From positions 51,187-115,186 of the forward strand of contig CAJNOP010000284.1 of the NCBI GenBank assembly GCA_905250075.1: 64,000 nt of DNA, written 5' to 3'. Position numbers and translations under genes: made by a program. Of the stretch, positions 13,210-26,343 are shown piece after piece. The notes below the pieces were generated by a model. That model was not told where the DNA came from. It saw nothing but the letters and a program-made list of their open reading frames with translations, and searched no databases. This stretch comes from Rotaria sp. Silwood1. Taxonomy: Eukaryota > Rotifera > Eurotatoria > Philodinida > Philodinidae. Position 1 is the first letter of the stretch. Each line of letters begins with the position of its first letter.

Positions 13210-14467
13210 AGGATTTAAATGTATGTTCAAAACGTGCTTGTCTTATTCGTGATATTCCTGTTGATTGTCTTGTCACAAATCAAGAAAGTATTAGTATTGT
13301 ATGGTTTGATTCAATATTAACAAAAACAGATATTTCTGATTTATCATTTATTCATCTTCGTACTCTTAATGATTATATTTTATTTTATAGTCAGAAATCT
13401 TTGTATTTCGAATATTTGATGTCGAAACAAAAGAAAAATGATCATGTTATTGTTATATTAGATGATATCGAAATTCTCGAGCAGACACAAAATTGTAAAC
13501 AAGTTCATGCCATTATGTTGGTTATGACGGATAATGATAAAAATAAAAATATTATAATCAAACAAGATTATAAAAAAAGTTGTTGGTATATTTACTGATA
13601 GAAATTCAATACTTGTTAAACTACAACAAGTAATCATTGATGTCGAACATCAAGTTGCCCAAAATGTTGGAAATGTATTTAGTTTTCGGCATTTTACTAA
13701 CCGACATGGGAGAATATGAGCAAGCAGCCAATTATTTTCAACATCTTTTAGCACATATGTCTGACGATCATGAAGATCGACCCAATGTGTATTATAGTGC
13801 GGCACGTATTTATCGATTTACTAATCAATATGAGAAAGCATTGGAATTTTTCCGTCGTGCCGAACTTTTACAACGTGCAAAACTACCTGAATCTAATTTT
13901 GATTTAGCTCGAACTTTGGCTGGTGTTGCTAGTGTTTACTATGAGTTACAAGACTATCAACAAGAGTTATTCTATTATCAACAATCGATGGATATTTACC
14001 AAAAAATCTTACCTGAGAATCATATCGAAATTGCTCGTACATTTAACCGTTTAGGATTTGCCTATGCAAATCAAAAACAATATACTTTAGCATTGAAATA
14101 TCTATCAAAGTCATTAATTGTTTACAATCATACAGTACCCGAAGTTCATCCAGACAAAGCCTTTCTATTATATAATACAGGCTTAGTACATCATTTATTA
14201 GGAAACATTGATGAATCATTTGATTTTCATGAAAAGGCATTGAAAATGCGTGAGACAACATTACCACCTCATCATCCTTATATAGGTCAATCATGCTATC
14301 AATTAAGTATATTATATGAAGAGCAATGTCAATATGACTTTGCGTTGGAATATGCTTATCGAGCACTGAATATATACGAAAAGAAACCATCGAATAATCA
14401 TAAACTTATATACGATGTTCAAAATATAATCAAACGTCTTCATAATGAATCGAACATTCAAATATAA
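13210..14467 (+). pseudogene. Broken member of bdelloid receptor-like/ART/TPR family; TPR array intact
   Basis: The right part (about 13675-14467) is an open frame of about 265 residues made of kinesin-light-chain-like tetratricopeptide repeats of 40-42 residues, for example YYSAARIYRFTNQYEKALEF, TFNRLGFAYANQKQYTLALK and SILYEEQCQYDFALEYAYRA. The left part (13210-13690, after acceptor TTAAATAG) encodes the N-terminal domain that precedes the ADP-ribosyltransferase domain in this bdelloid family (ISIVWFDSIL, HLRTLNDYILFYS, GIFTDRNSI). The ART core that normally lies between these domains is absent, and the two parts are not in one frame, so the gene looks broken. An alternative is that the TPR part is still expressed alone from the ATG at 13640. 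TPR identity is sure; the family assignment is from memory of related bdelloid proteins. Confidence 0.65.
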
Positions 14468-16740
14468 TTATTTGTTTTTTTACATAAGAAAAATTGTATT
14501 CAACTGTTTTTTGAAATGTATAATGTTAATAAGATTATCTTTTTTCGATGTTGATTATCAACTATTTTATTTAATAAATCTGATATTTATGAATAAACAA
14601 GAAAATAATAATATCTACACAATTTAATTGTTCTTATTAGTTGTCTTACTAATTCGTACATGTATTCAGAACAATTAAGTTTTGAAACTGGATCGCAGTG
14701 ATAATACTAACAATGACGGCAAGAATATAGAGTTAACAAATGTAAATAAATCGTAATCTAACGAAGGAAATTCTAATATTTTGCTGCATCAAAGCAAAGT
14801 GTTATTTTTGTTATATATTTATTTCAAACGATTAAAAATTAAAGCGTTATAATGGATATGACTAGCTAATAGAACTAGCAAATATAAATTTGTTACATAC
14901 ATATAGCAGATAAAATTACATCGATAAAGAAACTGTATGTCATGATAATATGTTTTTTCTTCAATGTTTAACATCAGGTAGAATATACAAATCCTAGGCA
15001 TTAGACAACACATTACTCAAAAGAACAAATGTTTTTGTTTGTGTTACATTTAGTAATGGATTTATAGAGTTTAGCAATTTGTTGCTGTACAAAACAGGAA
15101 CATTTTATCCCAACGAAAGAGTAGAAAGACTATGTTCAACGATATGAAATCATAAGAAAATTGTGAGACTTTCAATGAACGCAATGTTGATGATTGAATT
15201 ATCTGAGTAAATTATTTATTAACTTAAATACTTTTAAATTAAATAACGATAAACACAAGATAAAATTTTTGTTAAATAAATTGATTTTGCGAAGGAGATC
15301 CTCCAACTGATTAATTGCTTTTGAACGGAAAGCACGTGCATCACGTAGATTCTAATGGACTATGAATATCCTGAAAAGAATTCCGATTCATAGTTTACTA
15401 CTACCGATGATTCTATTTTTTACGATAGTTTTCATTACAATACTTAATTTCAACTTGAATACATACATCGATGATTTCGATTTTCTTATTTTAGAACAGA
15501 AATAGATAGATTGACTTAATACTTTCACCATAAAGTATTCGCATTTTAAGGTCTGTTTCTATGAAGAATTTCAAGTCAAAATTCGAGAAATAATTTTCCT
15601 GATCTTTCTTATTGAGTATAAAGAATTTTCTCAATAGTTATAATATTCATAGTCAATATTCTATTATGTCTGTTGTTTTTCCACCATTTACTTACATGTT
15701 AATTTTAAGAATAGAACGAAAGTTTTCTCATCGCTTCTATTATGTAGAAGTAAAGAAGGATGATAACACTATGAAAAATAAAAATTTTAAATTACCTTTG
15801 AAAATTTTCTAAACAATAATAAATATAGGATTGTTTCTGTTCAAAAAAGTAAATGATCTCGTAAAAAAAATGGATTGAATCAGAATAGCATGAAGGATAT
15901 GTTTTTGGACGTTGTAACAACACATTCTTAAATGCATAATTATGCTTCTGGAAATGAACTCATCCTAACTAAGATGCATTATTTATATAAATATTATTGT
16001 TAGTAGATATTTTGGAATAAACATACTGCGTAAATGGTAATATTCACATTATGTTGAATCTAATCAAACAATTATTCGATGATCAATAAATAGATATATA
16101 AAGCTTAAATGTAATTATTGAGCTTTTGTTAATTATATGCACATTGAACATGAATCTATGTATGAATATTGCTGTGGTAAGTATCAATTTTTATAGGCCT
16201 AGATGAATTTTAGAACACTCTGTAGTTTACAATATTGTCTCAAATATAATTAAGAATCGTAATAGTTTATTATGTTATGTCATTGTAAAAGTATATTCTT
16301 ACAATTGACAATCTAAATATTTAGTAAGTTTTTTACACTGCTTTATATCATAGTTACTATATTAATTAACGAACATTGAAATCTACTATTGATTGATTAA
16401 TTTTCTTTTTGTGATTGTTTCTTGAATATTTCATAAAGCGAGATTTTTTTTTCAATATAAATATTTTAAAAGCGAGATTTTTTTTCTTTGTGATAGAAGA
16501 ATATAATCCGAGAAATGTATTAGTTTTTTTTCTCTTTTTCATCCCTTCTGCCCTAAAGAAATATATCTATTTTTATTTCCACAATTACTTCTACACGGCA
16601 TATGGTATCATCAGTCATTATCTTCGCTATGCATTTATCCGAACTTTTCTTAATGGATTCCGAGATATTTGTTATTCTCATAGAATACCATATGTCTATT
16701 TCTGCATCCTATTAATAGTTCTATAGATAGAGAAAAGAAA
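14468..16740. other. Intergenic, no supported gene
   Basis: AT-rich. Open frames at 15612-15812 and 16415-16726 are rich in Phe/Ile/Tyr and show no domain; I regard them as chance. Confidence 0.55.
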
Positions 16741-16828
16741 AGAGAAATGTCTATATAGACAACCGCAGCTATATATGATGCATACATTCGATATTTAGCT
16801 GTTTCTATATAAGTATTATATTAGTACG

Positions 16829-17368
16829 ATGCTCAAGTTTGCAATAACCTTGTGTATTTTGGCTGGAATTTTTTTAATTCCTATTACAAATGGTTTCTTT
16901 CTTACGAAAAAAGAAAAATGTGAAGTAACAGCATTTAAAGGAAAAGATTTTAGTGGTGAAAAAATTATGGCACATAAATTATTCCATCCACATTTAAAAT
17001 CAATTGGTGCTGTAGCTAAAGCTTGCAAAGTACAAGTTCATGTTACTAGTTCATTCAAACAATTAAAAACTCCAAATGATTTTGTATTAACATCTGAAAT
17101 GCCATTAGCTGTTGGACATGGCATTCGTTTTGATTTAAAAGATCCAAAAGGAGGAACTTTATGTAATCCATTATGCATGACATCACAATCATGGAAAACA
17201 CTTAGTGAAGCTAATTGTTTTATTACTGGTGTTCAAAAGAAAGGAATTAAATTTACACAACCAAATCTTTTAGATGATGGTCAAGTAGGCAAATTAAGTT
17301 CACCAGATGCTGAAAAACTTAAAGCACAAATACAAAAATTATGTGCACCAAAAGCACCTAAGGGTTAA
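16829..17368 (+). CDS. Secreted protein, degenerate M15-peptidase-like fold
   Basis: Single-exon gene of 179 residues. Residues 1-22 (MLKFAITLCILAGIFLIPIT) are a clear signal peptide. The body has five cysteines after the signal and shows AVAKACKVQVHVTSSFKQL followed by AVGHGIRFDL and VQKKGIKF. This order resembles invertebrate secreted proteins related to D-Ala-D-Ala carboxypeptidase-like (M15) peptidases, where the corresponding segment is roughly SNHFVGHAIDMNL. In that alignment the metal-binding His and Asp are replaced, so if the relation holds the protein is probably a non-enzymatic binder. Codon use matches neighbouring host genes. TATA-like words lie at 16752-16757 and 16806-16813; the second is only 15 bp from the ATG and is probably too close to act. 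The reading frame is firm; the M15 link is inference. Confidence 0.75.
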   Translation: MLKFAITLCILAGIFLIPITNGFFLTKKEKCEVTAFKGKDFSGEKIMAHKLFHPHLKSIGAVAKACKVQVHVTSSFKQLKTPNDFVLTSEMPLAVGHGIRFDLKDPKGGTLCNPLCMTSQSWKTLSEANCFITGVQKKGIKFTQPNLLDDGQVGKLSSPDAEKLKAQIQKLCAPKAPKG

Positions 17369-18971
17369 ATACTGTCGAACAATCGAAAAATGACTTCATT
17401 TTTTTATTTGATAAACTTTTATATATATATACATTTATTGTCAAAATGAAAATGTTTAAACAAACAATTAAATAAGATTTTATTAAGCTAAAATTCATTG
17501 TTAACCAAGCATCATTATCACATATGCCCTTTTTTTATATTACATATTTACCTTTTTTTATATTAGTATTTCAATAAAATTTATTATTATGATTGATTAA
17601 TAATGAAATAAATGAGGATAAGAGCATTAAAGTCATTGTATGAATTCACATGTAGATAAACATATAAAGGGTGTCTCATAATAACAAAAAATAAATTGTC
17701 CATGATAGTTTTCATACTTATCCTTGATATAGAACTTACACAGGGTCTCTGTAAGTGATTCTTAGTAGAGTTAGTCATAGAGCACTTATTTTTAGTATGT
17801 CAGGGACAATTGATATAGTCCATGATCGTTATACGTACATCAAACCTAACTATTTATGATAGCTAGCTCATTTTATCGATTCATTTCATATGGTTTTATA
17901 GTAGTTTTCAAGAGATTCATAATGGTATAAAAACTGATCGGTATGACTTCTCATGAAGCGCAATACATTATCTCTATATGCAAAGAAATTCTAAAGAAAC
18001 TATTATTGAGATATAACTTCATGGCTTTTTTTGTCTGATATTTAGTAGATTTCGATTAAGAAAATTTGATTTGAATAAAAACTAATATTATATTCTGAAT
18101 TAGCATCTCAATTTGAATGAACTTATGTATATTGAAAATATTTTTGCAAATTTATTTTATTGTGGTCGAAATATTCAGTTCTAGTCTCTCTCAGGATTTG
18201 ATCAAAAAATGAATTTCATAAGAACTCTCCTTTTATTGTTTATTCATCTGTTATTTGAAGTTCTACTGTTGTTTTATAACCATAGAACTGGCTTCTCGTC
18301 ATCAAAATAGCTTTTCAATGAAATTCATTATTAATAATTAACTATGGTATACTATACCATTAAGGAATTTCAAACTCATTGACCTTGGAAGAGAATTATA
18401 ACAAATTTTATGATAATAAAATCTTCGTCAAGCTTAGTATAAGAAGTGATTCTTTTTCATCAAAATCATTTCTTTTTTTTTTATTGAAAATGGAATCAGA
18501 GTAAAAGAAGACTGTTTCCATTAATGTCAAATGATGACCATTTTCTTGCATTTATACAAACAGAACTTTTGTTTTTGTTATTAAAGGATTGATCATCGCT
18601 ATAGATACTTCATGGGTTTACGGAGCATACAGTCGTATGCCTAACAGATATATTGATTGTTATTGTTATTCTCATTCAATTAAACATGATATTTAAAATT
18701 ATTTGAATTGATTAAATAATTTTCTTAATTGTTTAATCTTTTCTATTTTATTTTTAAAGAAAATATACAAAAAAAATATCACTATTTAAACATTTTCATA
18801 TTTCGATAAACATTGACGAAGACGAGTTAACATTTATTTTTTGATTGTATCGGGTACAAGAGCTAAATTAAAGAATTCATTAAAAAAACAATTTGAAAGA
18901 ATATATCAAACGTTCTCTCAAAAGTTGTTTCATTCTATTGAATTTTTATTAAAACAAAAAAATGCTCACGA
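17369..18971. other. Intergenic; 3' region of secreted-protein gene then no gene
   Basis: An AATAAA-type signal near 17573 may end the upstream transcript. The remainder is AT-rich without a supported gene. On the minus strand an AATAAA near 18950 would serve the small gene at 18972-19206. Confidence 0.5.
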
Positions 18972-19206
18972 TTAATTGTAGAAAATCTTTTCGTACTGTT
19001 CTTTTTCACTACTTTCAATTAATTTTGCATATAGTGTTGCTTGAATTTGGACATTTTGATCGACTATATTTATCAAATAAGTTAATAAAATTGTTTTTAA
19101 CAAGAGAAGCTTTTTGTTCATAAAGTTCAGCTTGTATTAGTGAAAAAATGAAATCGTTCACTGATTGGTTAATTGATAGACCATTGATGTGTTGTTTTAC
19201 CACCAT
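18972..19206 (-). CDS. Small unrecognised gene or pseudogene, divergent from the RING gene
   Basis: Starting at ATG 19206 the minus strand reads MVVKQHINGLSINQSVNDFI and continues with a helical, charged sequence (QAELYEQKASLV). After about residue 38 the original frame becomes less protein-like and stops at 19015, while the +1-shifted frame continues convincingly (LINIVDQNVQIQATLYAKLI, then ESSEKEQYEKIFYN) to a stop at 18972. This suggests one small indel: a frameshifted gene of about 77 residues, or an assembly error. The start lies 284 bp upstream of, and divergent from, the RING gene, so the two could share a promoter region. I do not recognise the family. Confidence 0.4.
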
Positions 19207-19489
19207 TGTAAGTTTCAATAAGTCTCTGCTTGTTTTTCTTTATAGTATATAGACGAATATTCTTCCTATCTCAATGGATAATTTTGATTTTATTTAACTT
19301 TGCCAACATGAATGACATTCTCGCATGTTCTTTTTCTTGTCATCATTTTATTTATTCGATGAAATTAAATGAAATTGGTTTATTTTAGAAAATAAAAGAT
19401 AAGAAATGAAATTTTTATTTTGAACTTATTCTAGATTTTTATCTTGATCCGGTGTTGAGAAGAAAACAAATAGATTTTATCTCATAGAA

Positions 19490-21368
19490 ATGGCCACTGC
19501 AAGGCCCAATTATTATTGTCATAAGTGTCAAGCACATATTGGACATGTCACGGTAAGACTTTTTATTCTAAAACGATTATTAATTATTGTTAAAATTAAC
19601 AAAAATTTAAATTGAACCTATTAAGCTTAATCTTGTTCGCGATGTTCAATCAGACGCTTTCATAATCGAATATAATTAATCAAACATAAACTAAATAAAT
19701 AATATTTCAAAGAAAATTTGAACTATCTTTACATAAAACAAAAATCATTCATGTAATGTTCGTTATAAATTCGAATGTTATAGGAATTGTTAATCTTTTC
19801 ATTGCTAATCACAAAGATCAGCATTGAATCATAAATGTTTGTTTTATGGATTTCACAGTCGAAAAAACACTTCTCTTGACTCACTTTCGTAAATTTTCAT
19901 ATTCTAATGTTCATTGTATAACTTTGTACATCTGGCTACATTGTTCACATATTAATGTCAAAGAAATCTTGTTAAAAATTTTAAAAAAAAAAGAGTTTTG
20001 TTTAGGATTACGAGTGTCCACGTTGTCACGATAGTTTTATTGAAGAAGTTCCAGCACAAGAACCAACATCGTATGTTTATTATTTAGTCTAAATAAATTA
20101 AAAAAATCCGATTAAACTTTAGTCAATCTCGTAGTCAAAGACGTACAGGTGGAACCTTTCAAATTCATAGTGGAGCACCATTTAGTAATACAACAATTGT
20201 TTTTGGTGGTGGACCTTCAACAAATGATGCAAATAATCCAAATGGAAATGGTGATTTAGGAAATTTTCTTCAAAATATTTTAACACAACTTGCTGGTGGA
20301 CTCACTGGTGGTGGTGGTGGAGGTGCACAGTTTCCTTTGTAATTAATTTAATATTATTTATTTCCAATGAATAAATTTTATTATTTATTTAGTATTATGC
20401 ATAATGGTGGTGGTGGTGCAGCTTTTCTTGATCCAACAAATCTTGATGCTTTTCTTACTCAAGTAATCTTTAGTTTTATATAGAATGTTATTATTTAACT
20501 TTATAATTTTTCTAGTTTTTAAATCAAATGGGAGAAAATAGTGGTCCTGCACCAGCACCTGAAAATCGTATAAATGCTATTCCGACAGTAAAAGTGACTG
20601 CTGAACAAGCTCGTATGTTTATTTATTAAATTTTATATCAAATATGAATGAGTCATTTTGAAAAAACTTTCTATAATTGCTCTCATCTAAAGAATATAAT
20701 TCAAATTATGTTCAGACTATAAAGTAATTTATACAATTAGAACTATTTTGCATTGCGCAAAGTCTCATATGATTTGAAACTTGAGTCATTATTTCGACAA
20801 CAAATGACATGATATAATTGAACATAAGAAAAAAATTTAATTAAATATGCTAATTTATTGTCTGAAGATAATTTTAAAAAAATTCGAATGATATGATTTA
20901 ATTGAGAAGACTTATAAAATATTTTTTCAAATGTCTTGTTTATATCTATTTGAATATTAAAATAAAACTAAGAATAAATAAATTATTTTAGATGATAATT
21001 TACAGTGTGCTATTTGCATGGATGATTTTAAAGAAAATGATGAAGCTAAACGTCTTCCTTGTACACATCATTTTCATGAAGAATGTATATTACGATGGCT
21101 TAGAATGGTATTTAGAAATGTTTTGTTTTTTCTAATAAACCTATGAAATTTGTTATTATTATAGCATGGAACATGTCCAACATGTCGTGTTACATTAGAT
21201 GGTGATAATACAACAAATCGTGAATATGTTAATCTTCAACCAAATCAACAACAAACATCATCATCATCATCATCAAATAATAATCGTCGAAATAATGGAG
21301 ATAATAATGGATCATCATCATCTTCTGCTGCTGCTATGGGAGGGTTTAATCCACTTGAATTCGATTAA
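19490..21368 (+). CDS. RNF126: RING-H2 E3 ubiquitin ligase, RNF126/RNF115-like
   Basis: Seven exons (19490-19552, 20006-20070, 20123-20338, 20393-20462, 20516-20612, 20992-21107, 21165-21368) with GT-AG introns, all phases agreeing, give 276 residues. The N-terminus (PNYYCHKCQAHIGHVTDYEC then PRC) is the BCA2-type zinc ribbon with two CxxC pairs, which in RNF126 binds ubiquitin and client proteins. A Gly/Asn-rich middle follows. The C-terminal RING-H2 has CAICMDDF, CTHHFHEEC, ILRWL and HGTCPTCR, including the Trp that contacts E2 enzymes. The protein ends NPLEFD after a Ser-rich tail. RNF126/115 ligases act in the cytosol on mislocalised hydrophobic proteins and in receptor trafficking. Length is close to the animal proteins (about 300). 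RNF126 cannot be separated from RNF115 here. Confidence 0.92.
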
Positions 21369-23036
21369 AAAAAAAATATTTGTGTGATTATTTATGTACA
21401 AATCATTTTTTGTCCTTCTGATGATCTTTACATTTTTTTTCTGTTGGCTTTTCTTTTTGTCATCGTCTCGATTTTTTCTTCTGTCGGAAATAAATGAACA
21501 TATTTCACACATCTACGACCGATTAGGATTTGATTTTTTCACTTTGAATTTCATGAAGAAGTTTTTACTTAAATCAGATTCATATTTCCTATTACATGTA
21601 AATCTATGTTCAGATGTTTTTTTTTTAAACTTATTAAATGTTAAAACAACATAAGTACTTTTCGTTTAATAAAGAAAAAAAAAACATTGTTTTGAAAACA
21701 TATATTTTATGAATAATGTTACTTGTAACTGTATAGATTCCATTTTTTTTAACATACAAATAATTAGTAGAGAATATGACAAATATATTCTCAGTTGTAT
21801 TTGATTATTGAAATTTTAATTTCACAAAAAATTAATATAAATTATAAGTAAAATCGAACTTGAATTCTATCTAGTTTCATAATCCTAGATAATAAGACTC
21901 AAGATTTCTTGAATGACTCTTCAGATTTTTATCTACTAATGACAACATCTTTTTAGTTATTTCAAAGTTTGATATTAAGTCCTCCACCTCGAAAAAGTCA
22001 CTTTTCGTCAAAATCAACGAAATTAAGATAAACACAGGAGAATATAGCCTGTCGTCAGATTTCTCATAAACGACAAAACTTTTTACTCGACATGTCCTTT
22101 TTTCCAAATTTTTTTAAAGATTTTCTTCATTCCCTATTCGAAAAATAAGATGTTCTTAAAAGAAAAACCGAAAATCTTTTTCGATTTTTCTCATTTTATA
22201 GGTTCTCGATCGCATCTTCAAGATTTCTCGAAGAAGCTTCATTGTAGCCGACAAACCTTTATATAGTTACAATGCCATTTTTGAAGAGATTTTTTTGAGT
22301 CATTGAACTTTCGATTCATTTTTTTCTCTTTAAAACGTAAGAGTTTTAAAAAAGGGGCTCTCATAAGCACTACATTCTAACATGCTCTTTCAAATAATAA
22401 AAATATTAAATGTATAGACTGAAGACTATAATGAAATTTGGAAGACGAAATTAGCTTTTTTTTGACCCTTGTTTGGCCGGTATCTCCGTCAAACGTCATG
22501 ATACAGGATTGAAAATTTTACCATAGCCATGGTTCATCAGTTCCAACATATTCTAAAATTTTCATGTCATTCGAACGTTCCTAGCCTGAGATCAAATTTG
22601 GAGGCGGGAGAAAGCCTTAAAAAACGAATTACAATAGAATCATATTTAACAAAAATGAATTAAAATATACTAGCAAGATATTCTAAACTTATAAACAGGT
22701 TAAATTATGTACTGAGACTGGATCTGTTTTTTTTTGATAGAAGTAAACAAACTGTCTGTTCTTGTTCATATTTAGATCATATGCATTGTTGCTCAATTCA
22801 ACAATGATCAAATCAGTTTTATATTAATATTTTTTAGTATCTTTTTGATATTAAAAATGAAATAAATAAATAAAATAAAATGTTGTCCTAACATGGGAAT
22901 ATAAATATTCCTAAATATATTTATTGTTGATGGTTTTTCAATAAATAATTAATGGACAATAAAACAAAGCAAGAATCATATTAAGTAGTTGCTTCATTCA
23001 AAAAAAAAAAAACTTTTCTTCTTTTTATTTTTCTGT
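21369..23036. other. Intergenic between convergent RING and eS7 genes
   Basis: No gene supported. About 22430-22630 is less AT-rich and looks like a fragment of an old repeat (GGCCGGTATCTCCGTCAAAC); no ends or target duplication were found. Confidence 0.5.
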
Positions 23037-23934
23037 TCAGACGAGCACTTCTGGAAATTCAAAATGAACATCTTTTCCAGTGAGTTTTTTATAAATTGAT
23101 TGAAAAGCTGGTACCTAACAAAAAATAATAATTTGTTTTTATTTAATTTAAATATTTTTTAATAAAAAAAAACAAACTTTATTTTCGACAAGTGTTTGTT
23201 GATTTTTATCAAGATGAATTTTAAAAAGACGTGATCCATCTAATTTAATTCGAATACGTTTTCCTGTTATTTCAGCTGGATAAACAAGATCATGTAAAAT
23301 AGCATCATGTACTGCAGTTAATGTACGACTAAATACATAAAAATTTAATTATTTTTTTTTGTTTAAATAAATAAATCAACAACAAACGAACTTTCTTGGT
23401 CGTTTTTGTTTCGATTGTGTTTTCGATTTTCGTGTTGGTTTTGGTAAAATTCGACGCTACAAAAAAAAGCAAAACTCTTCTTTTTTATTGTGTTTTTCTT
23501 ATAGTAGCAAAAAAAACAAAAATTTACTTGTCCCAAAAGAACAACAGTTTGATTATATTTTTTTTCAAGTTCAGAAACAAGTAACGAATGAATTCGTTGA
23601 AAATTTTTTACTTTCGGTACTGGAATATAAATTACTAAGGCTGATCGTCCATCACCTAATTCAACTTTCTAAATAACAAAAAGAAAAAAAAAATGCAAAC
23701 AATTTTTGTTTTCGATAATTAAATATAATTTTCAAACCTTAGCTCCAGTTATATAAAGTTCACGTAATTGACCTTTAAATTGTGCATTTCCTTCGAGTTC
23801 AGTGAATTGCTAAAATATAGAGAGAATTGAATTATTAGAAATGATTATGAACTAAATTCAACCTGTGAAACATCGAGTTCAAGTGCTGTTGGTGGTTCAC
23901 TACCACTTTTCATTATTTTTGTACCTGTGCTCAT
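23037..23934 (-). CDS. RPS7: 40S ribosomal protein eS7
   Basis: Six minus-strand exons (23934-23863, 23809-23738, 23668-23528, 23456-23392, 23328-23178, 23114-23037) join in phase to 192 residues, close to the usual 194. Recognisable eS7 segments: [126 protein letters not shown] and the C-terminus [11 protein letters not shown]. eS7 is a universally required part of the small ribosomal subunit, involved in 18S rRNA processing. Introns are 46-71 bp except the first three downstream ones, all short. Nothing is odd. This is the best anchor for calling the locus a normal nuclear chromosome. Confidence 0.97.
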
Positions 23935-26343
23935 TGTTCACGATCAATCGGTTTTAATTATCTAAAAATCGACATTTTATTATTATTTCAAAGAATTTTA
24001 TGATTGAATATTAAAAAAAAAAACAACTTTTGGATGGTCTAATGTCTTCCATATTTTACCATGATGGTTTTCAAGATTATTTCCATCTATTAGACTTTTC
24101 TTTTTGTTTTTTTTTTGAACGAAAAATTTTTTAATTTTAAATATTTTTTTCATTGATATAAAATATTCTTTACTTTAAAAAGAAATTCATTTTTTCATAT
24201 GTGAAAAATTAACCAATGAAAATAATTTCAGCAATTTTGTTGACCTATCAGCAAAAAACAAAAAGGAAGCAGCTGGTTATAACTTTTAGATAACAAAATC
24301 TTTGTTTATTTTGATTTCAACTTAAACAAGTTTCATCATCTTTCTAAATCATCATACAGAACTCTTTTTTTTTCTTGTCATAAGAAATAGATTATTATAG
24401 TGAATGTGATTGATACGTCATTATTTATTATCGATCAATACTTTATATCAGACAATTCAAGAATGTTCAAAAATTTGCAATCGCACAATTTTTTGATTTT
24501 TGTGCAGATAATTATTTATATTTAAGATGTGAATAGTGAAGCATTAATTCATCTGCCATTAGTAGTCATTTATGTTCAGAACAAACAATTGTGAAATGAT
24601 CAAATTATTACATTAGGAAATAATCAATGTCAATGTTTCTAAGTAACAATAGCATATTGAGATCTTTTCTAGTTATAATAGATAAGTGCTATAGGCTTAT
24701 TTATCAATTAAATCAATGGCTAGAAATATAAACAATGTTCAATTAAGAAAAATCTTTTTTATGTGAAATGTACAAATAAATTTTTGAGAACAACTTTAAT
24801 CTTTGAAAGATTGTTTATTTTACGTTATTTGTATTATTATAATAAAGCCTAAGAACATAATTCAGTTTCACATTTTAGCCCTAAAGGGTATCTATTGAAA
24901 GGCTTTCTTCTCTTAAATTGAATGTTAACAAACGTTAAACATGGGAATTTCCCTTTTTTTATTTCTGATGGCTAAAATTTACTTTTTATCACTTAATTCA
25001 GTATCAAATTAACGGTTATTTAATCATGAGGACGACACTCAACAAGAAAAACTATACTGAGTAGAAATATTTTATTAAAAATAAAAAATGTGACATGATC
25101 GAAATTCTACTAATGTTATTTTTATATTTGATATATCGTTTCAATGCATAATACTATTTCGAACAAGATAATCAATGATTCACCATCGAACAAAGCTACT
25201 ATATCAAAAGCAACGATATATCCATCTCATAAAATGATGTCATAGATATACACCAAAAAAAAAACATAACAAGGATTTCATTAGAATGACGTCAATCGGG
25301 GTCAGATATAAAAAAAACGAACTATTAGTTCGAATATAAAATAAATTATGCTTAATTCTATAATCAAAGAAAAGATTTTCGAATTATCTTTACTTTAATT
25401 ATATTTTCATTCGAATTTAGTTAATTTATACATCGAACACAAATAGAAGAATATTGAAATTAATATGAATATGTTCAAGATTTTCATATAAGCGCAATAT
25501 TAATCTTATTTCTGATAGATGTCGCTATATTATTTAGAAGACATAAATTCTATCCTCTATATGACAAAGGAGAGAAAATGGCTTCGAATGATATCAGTCA
25601 AATGATTGGCTAAGACATCATCTCAACTCGTGATCGTTATCGTCATTTTGATCTTTTTCTCTTTCCTTTCATTGAGTTGTTTTTTTCTTTTTTAGTATCC
25701 ATGTCAAAATCACGGTCGACAAGTGAGAAAATATAATTTTTTTTTTCCTTCCTTGTAAAATAATTGTATCAATAGAGAAAAAGAGAAAGAAAGAAAGAAA
25801 GAACAAAAAAAAACGCTTGTATAAAACGTAGGTGTCTTCTCATCATAGACGAGTTTATCCATGAAAGTGTAAGAGGTCGATAAAAAGAAAAGAAAAAAGA
25901 ACCAGTTTTTTTTTTTTTTTTCTTTTTACCTATATTCTTTTATTTTGTTTCAGAATACACAGGCCGTTTGTTTTAATACCGTCATGTTGGTATAATTTTT
26001 CATCTCTTTCTATTCTTTAATAATATAAGTATCGACGAGCAACTGCTTTATATAGCAGACTCTTTTAATTATTTAACAATTAATACTATTAATCATTATG
26101 TCGACTTTTTTATTTAAAAAAAACCTAAACATATAATGAGTGTTTTAATCAATAGTGAATGATATTTATTGTTAATAACTCTAGTCGACACAAATAACAA
26201 AACTAGATAGTTATCAATTGGACAGCAAGATTAGTGCTGATCAAAAACAACAACAGGTTTGTTATATATTAATAGATTAGTTTTTATGTTTATTTATTAT
26301 GTTTAGGTAATAATCAGTGGATATAAATCTTTTAAAATTTACA
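23935..26343. other. Intergenic between divergent eS7 and cyclin genes
   Basis: 2.4 kb of AT-rich DNA that must hold the promoters of the two divergent genes. Pyrimidine-rich tracts occur at about 25675-25760 and 25905-25935, with a GAAA-rich purine run at about 25775-25812. No gene or defined element seen. Confidence 0.55.

Noticed and set aside
14043-14390. 115-codon minus-strand ORF
   Set aside because: It is the antisense shadow of the TPR array.
16415-16726. 103-codon plus-strand ORF
   Set aside because: Very rich in Phe/Tyr/Ile from T-rich DNA, no domain, no signal of splicing or homology.
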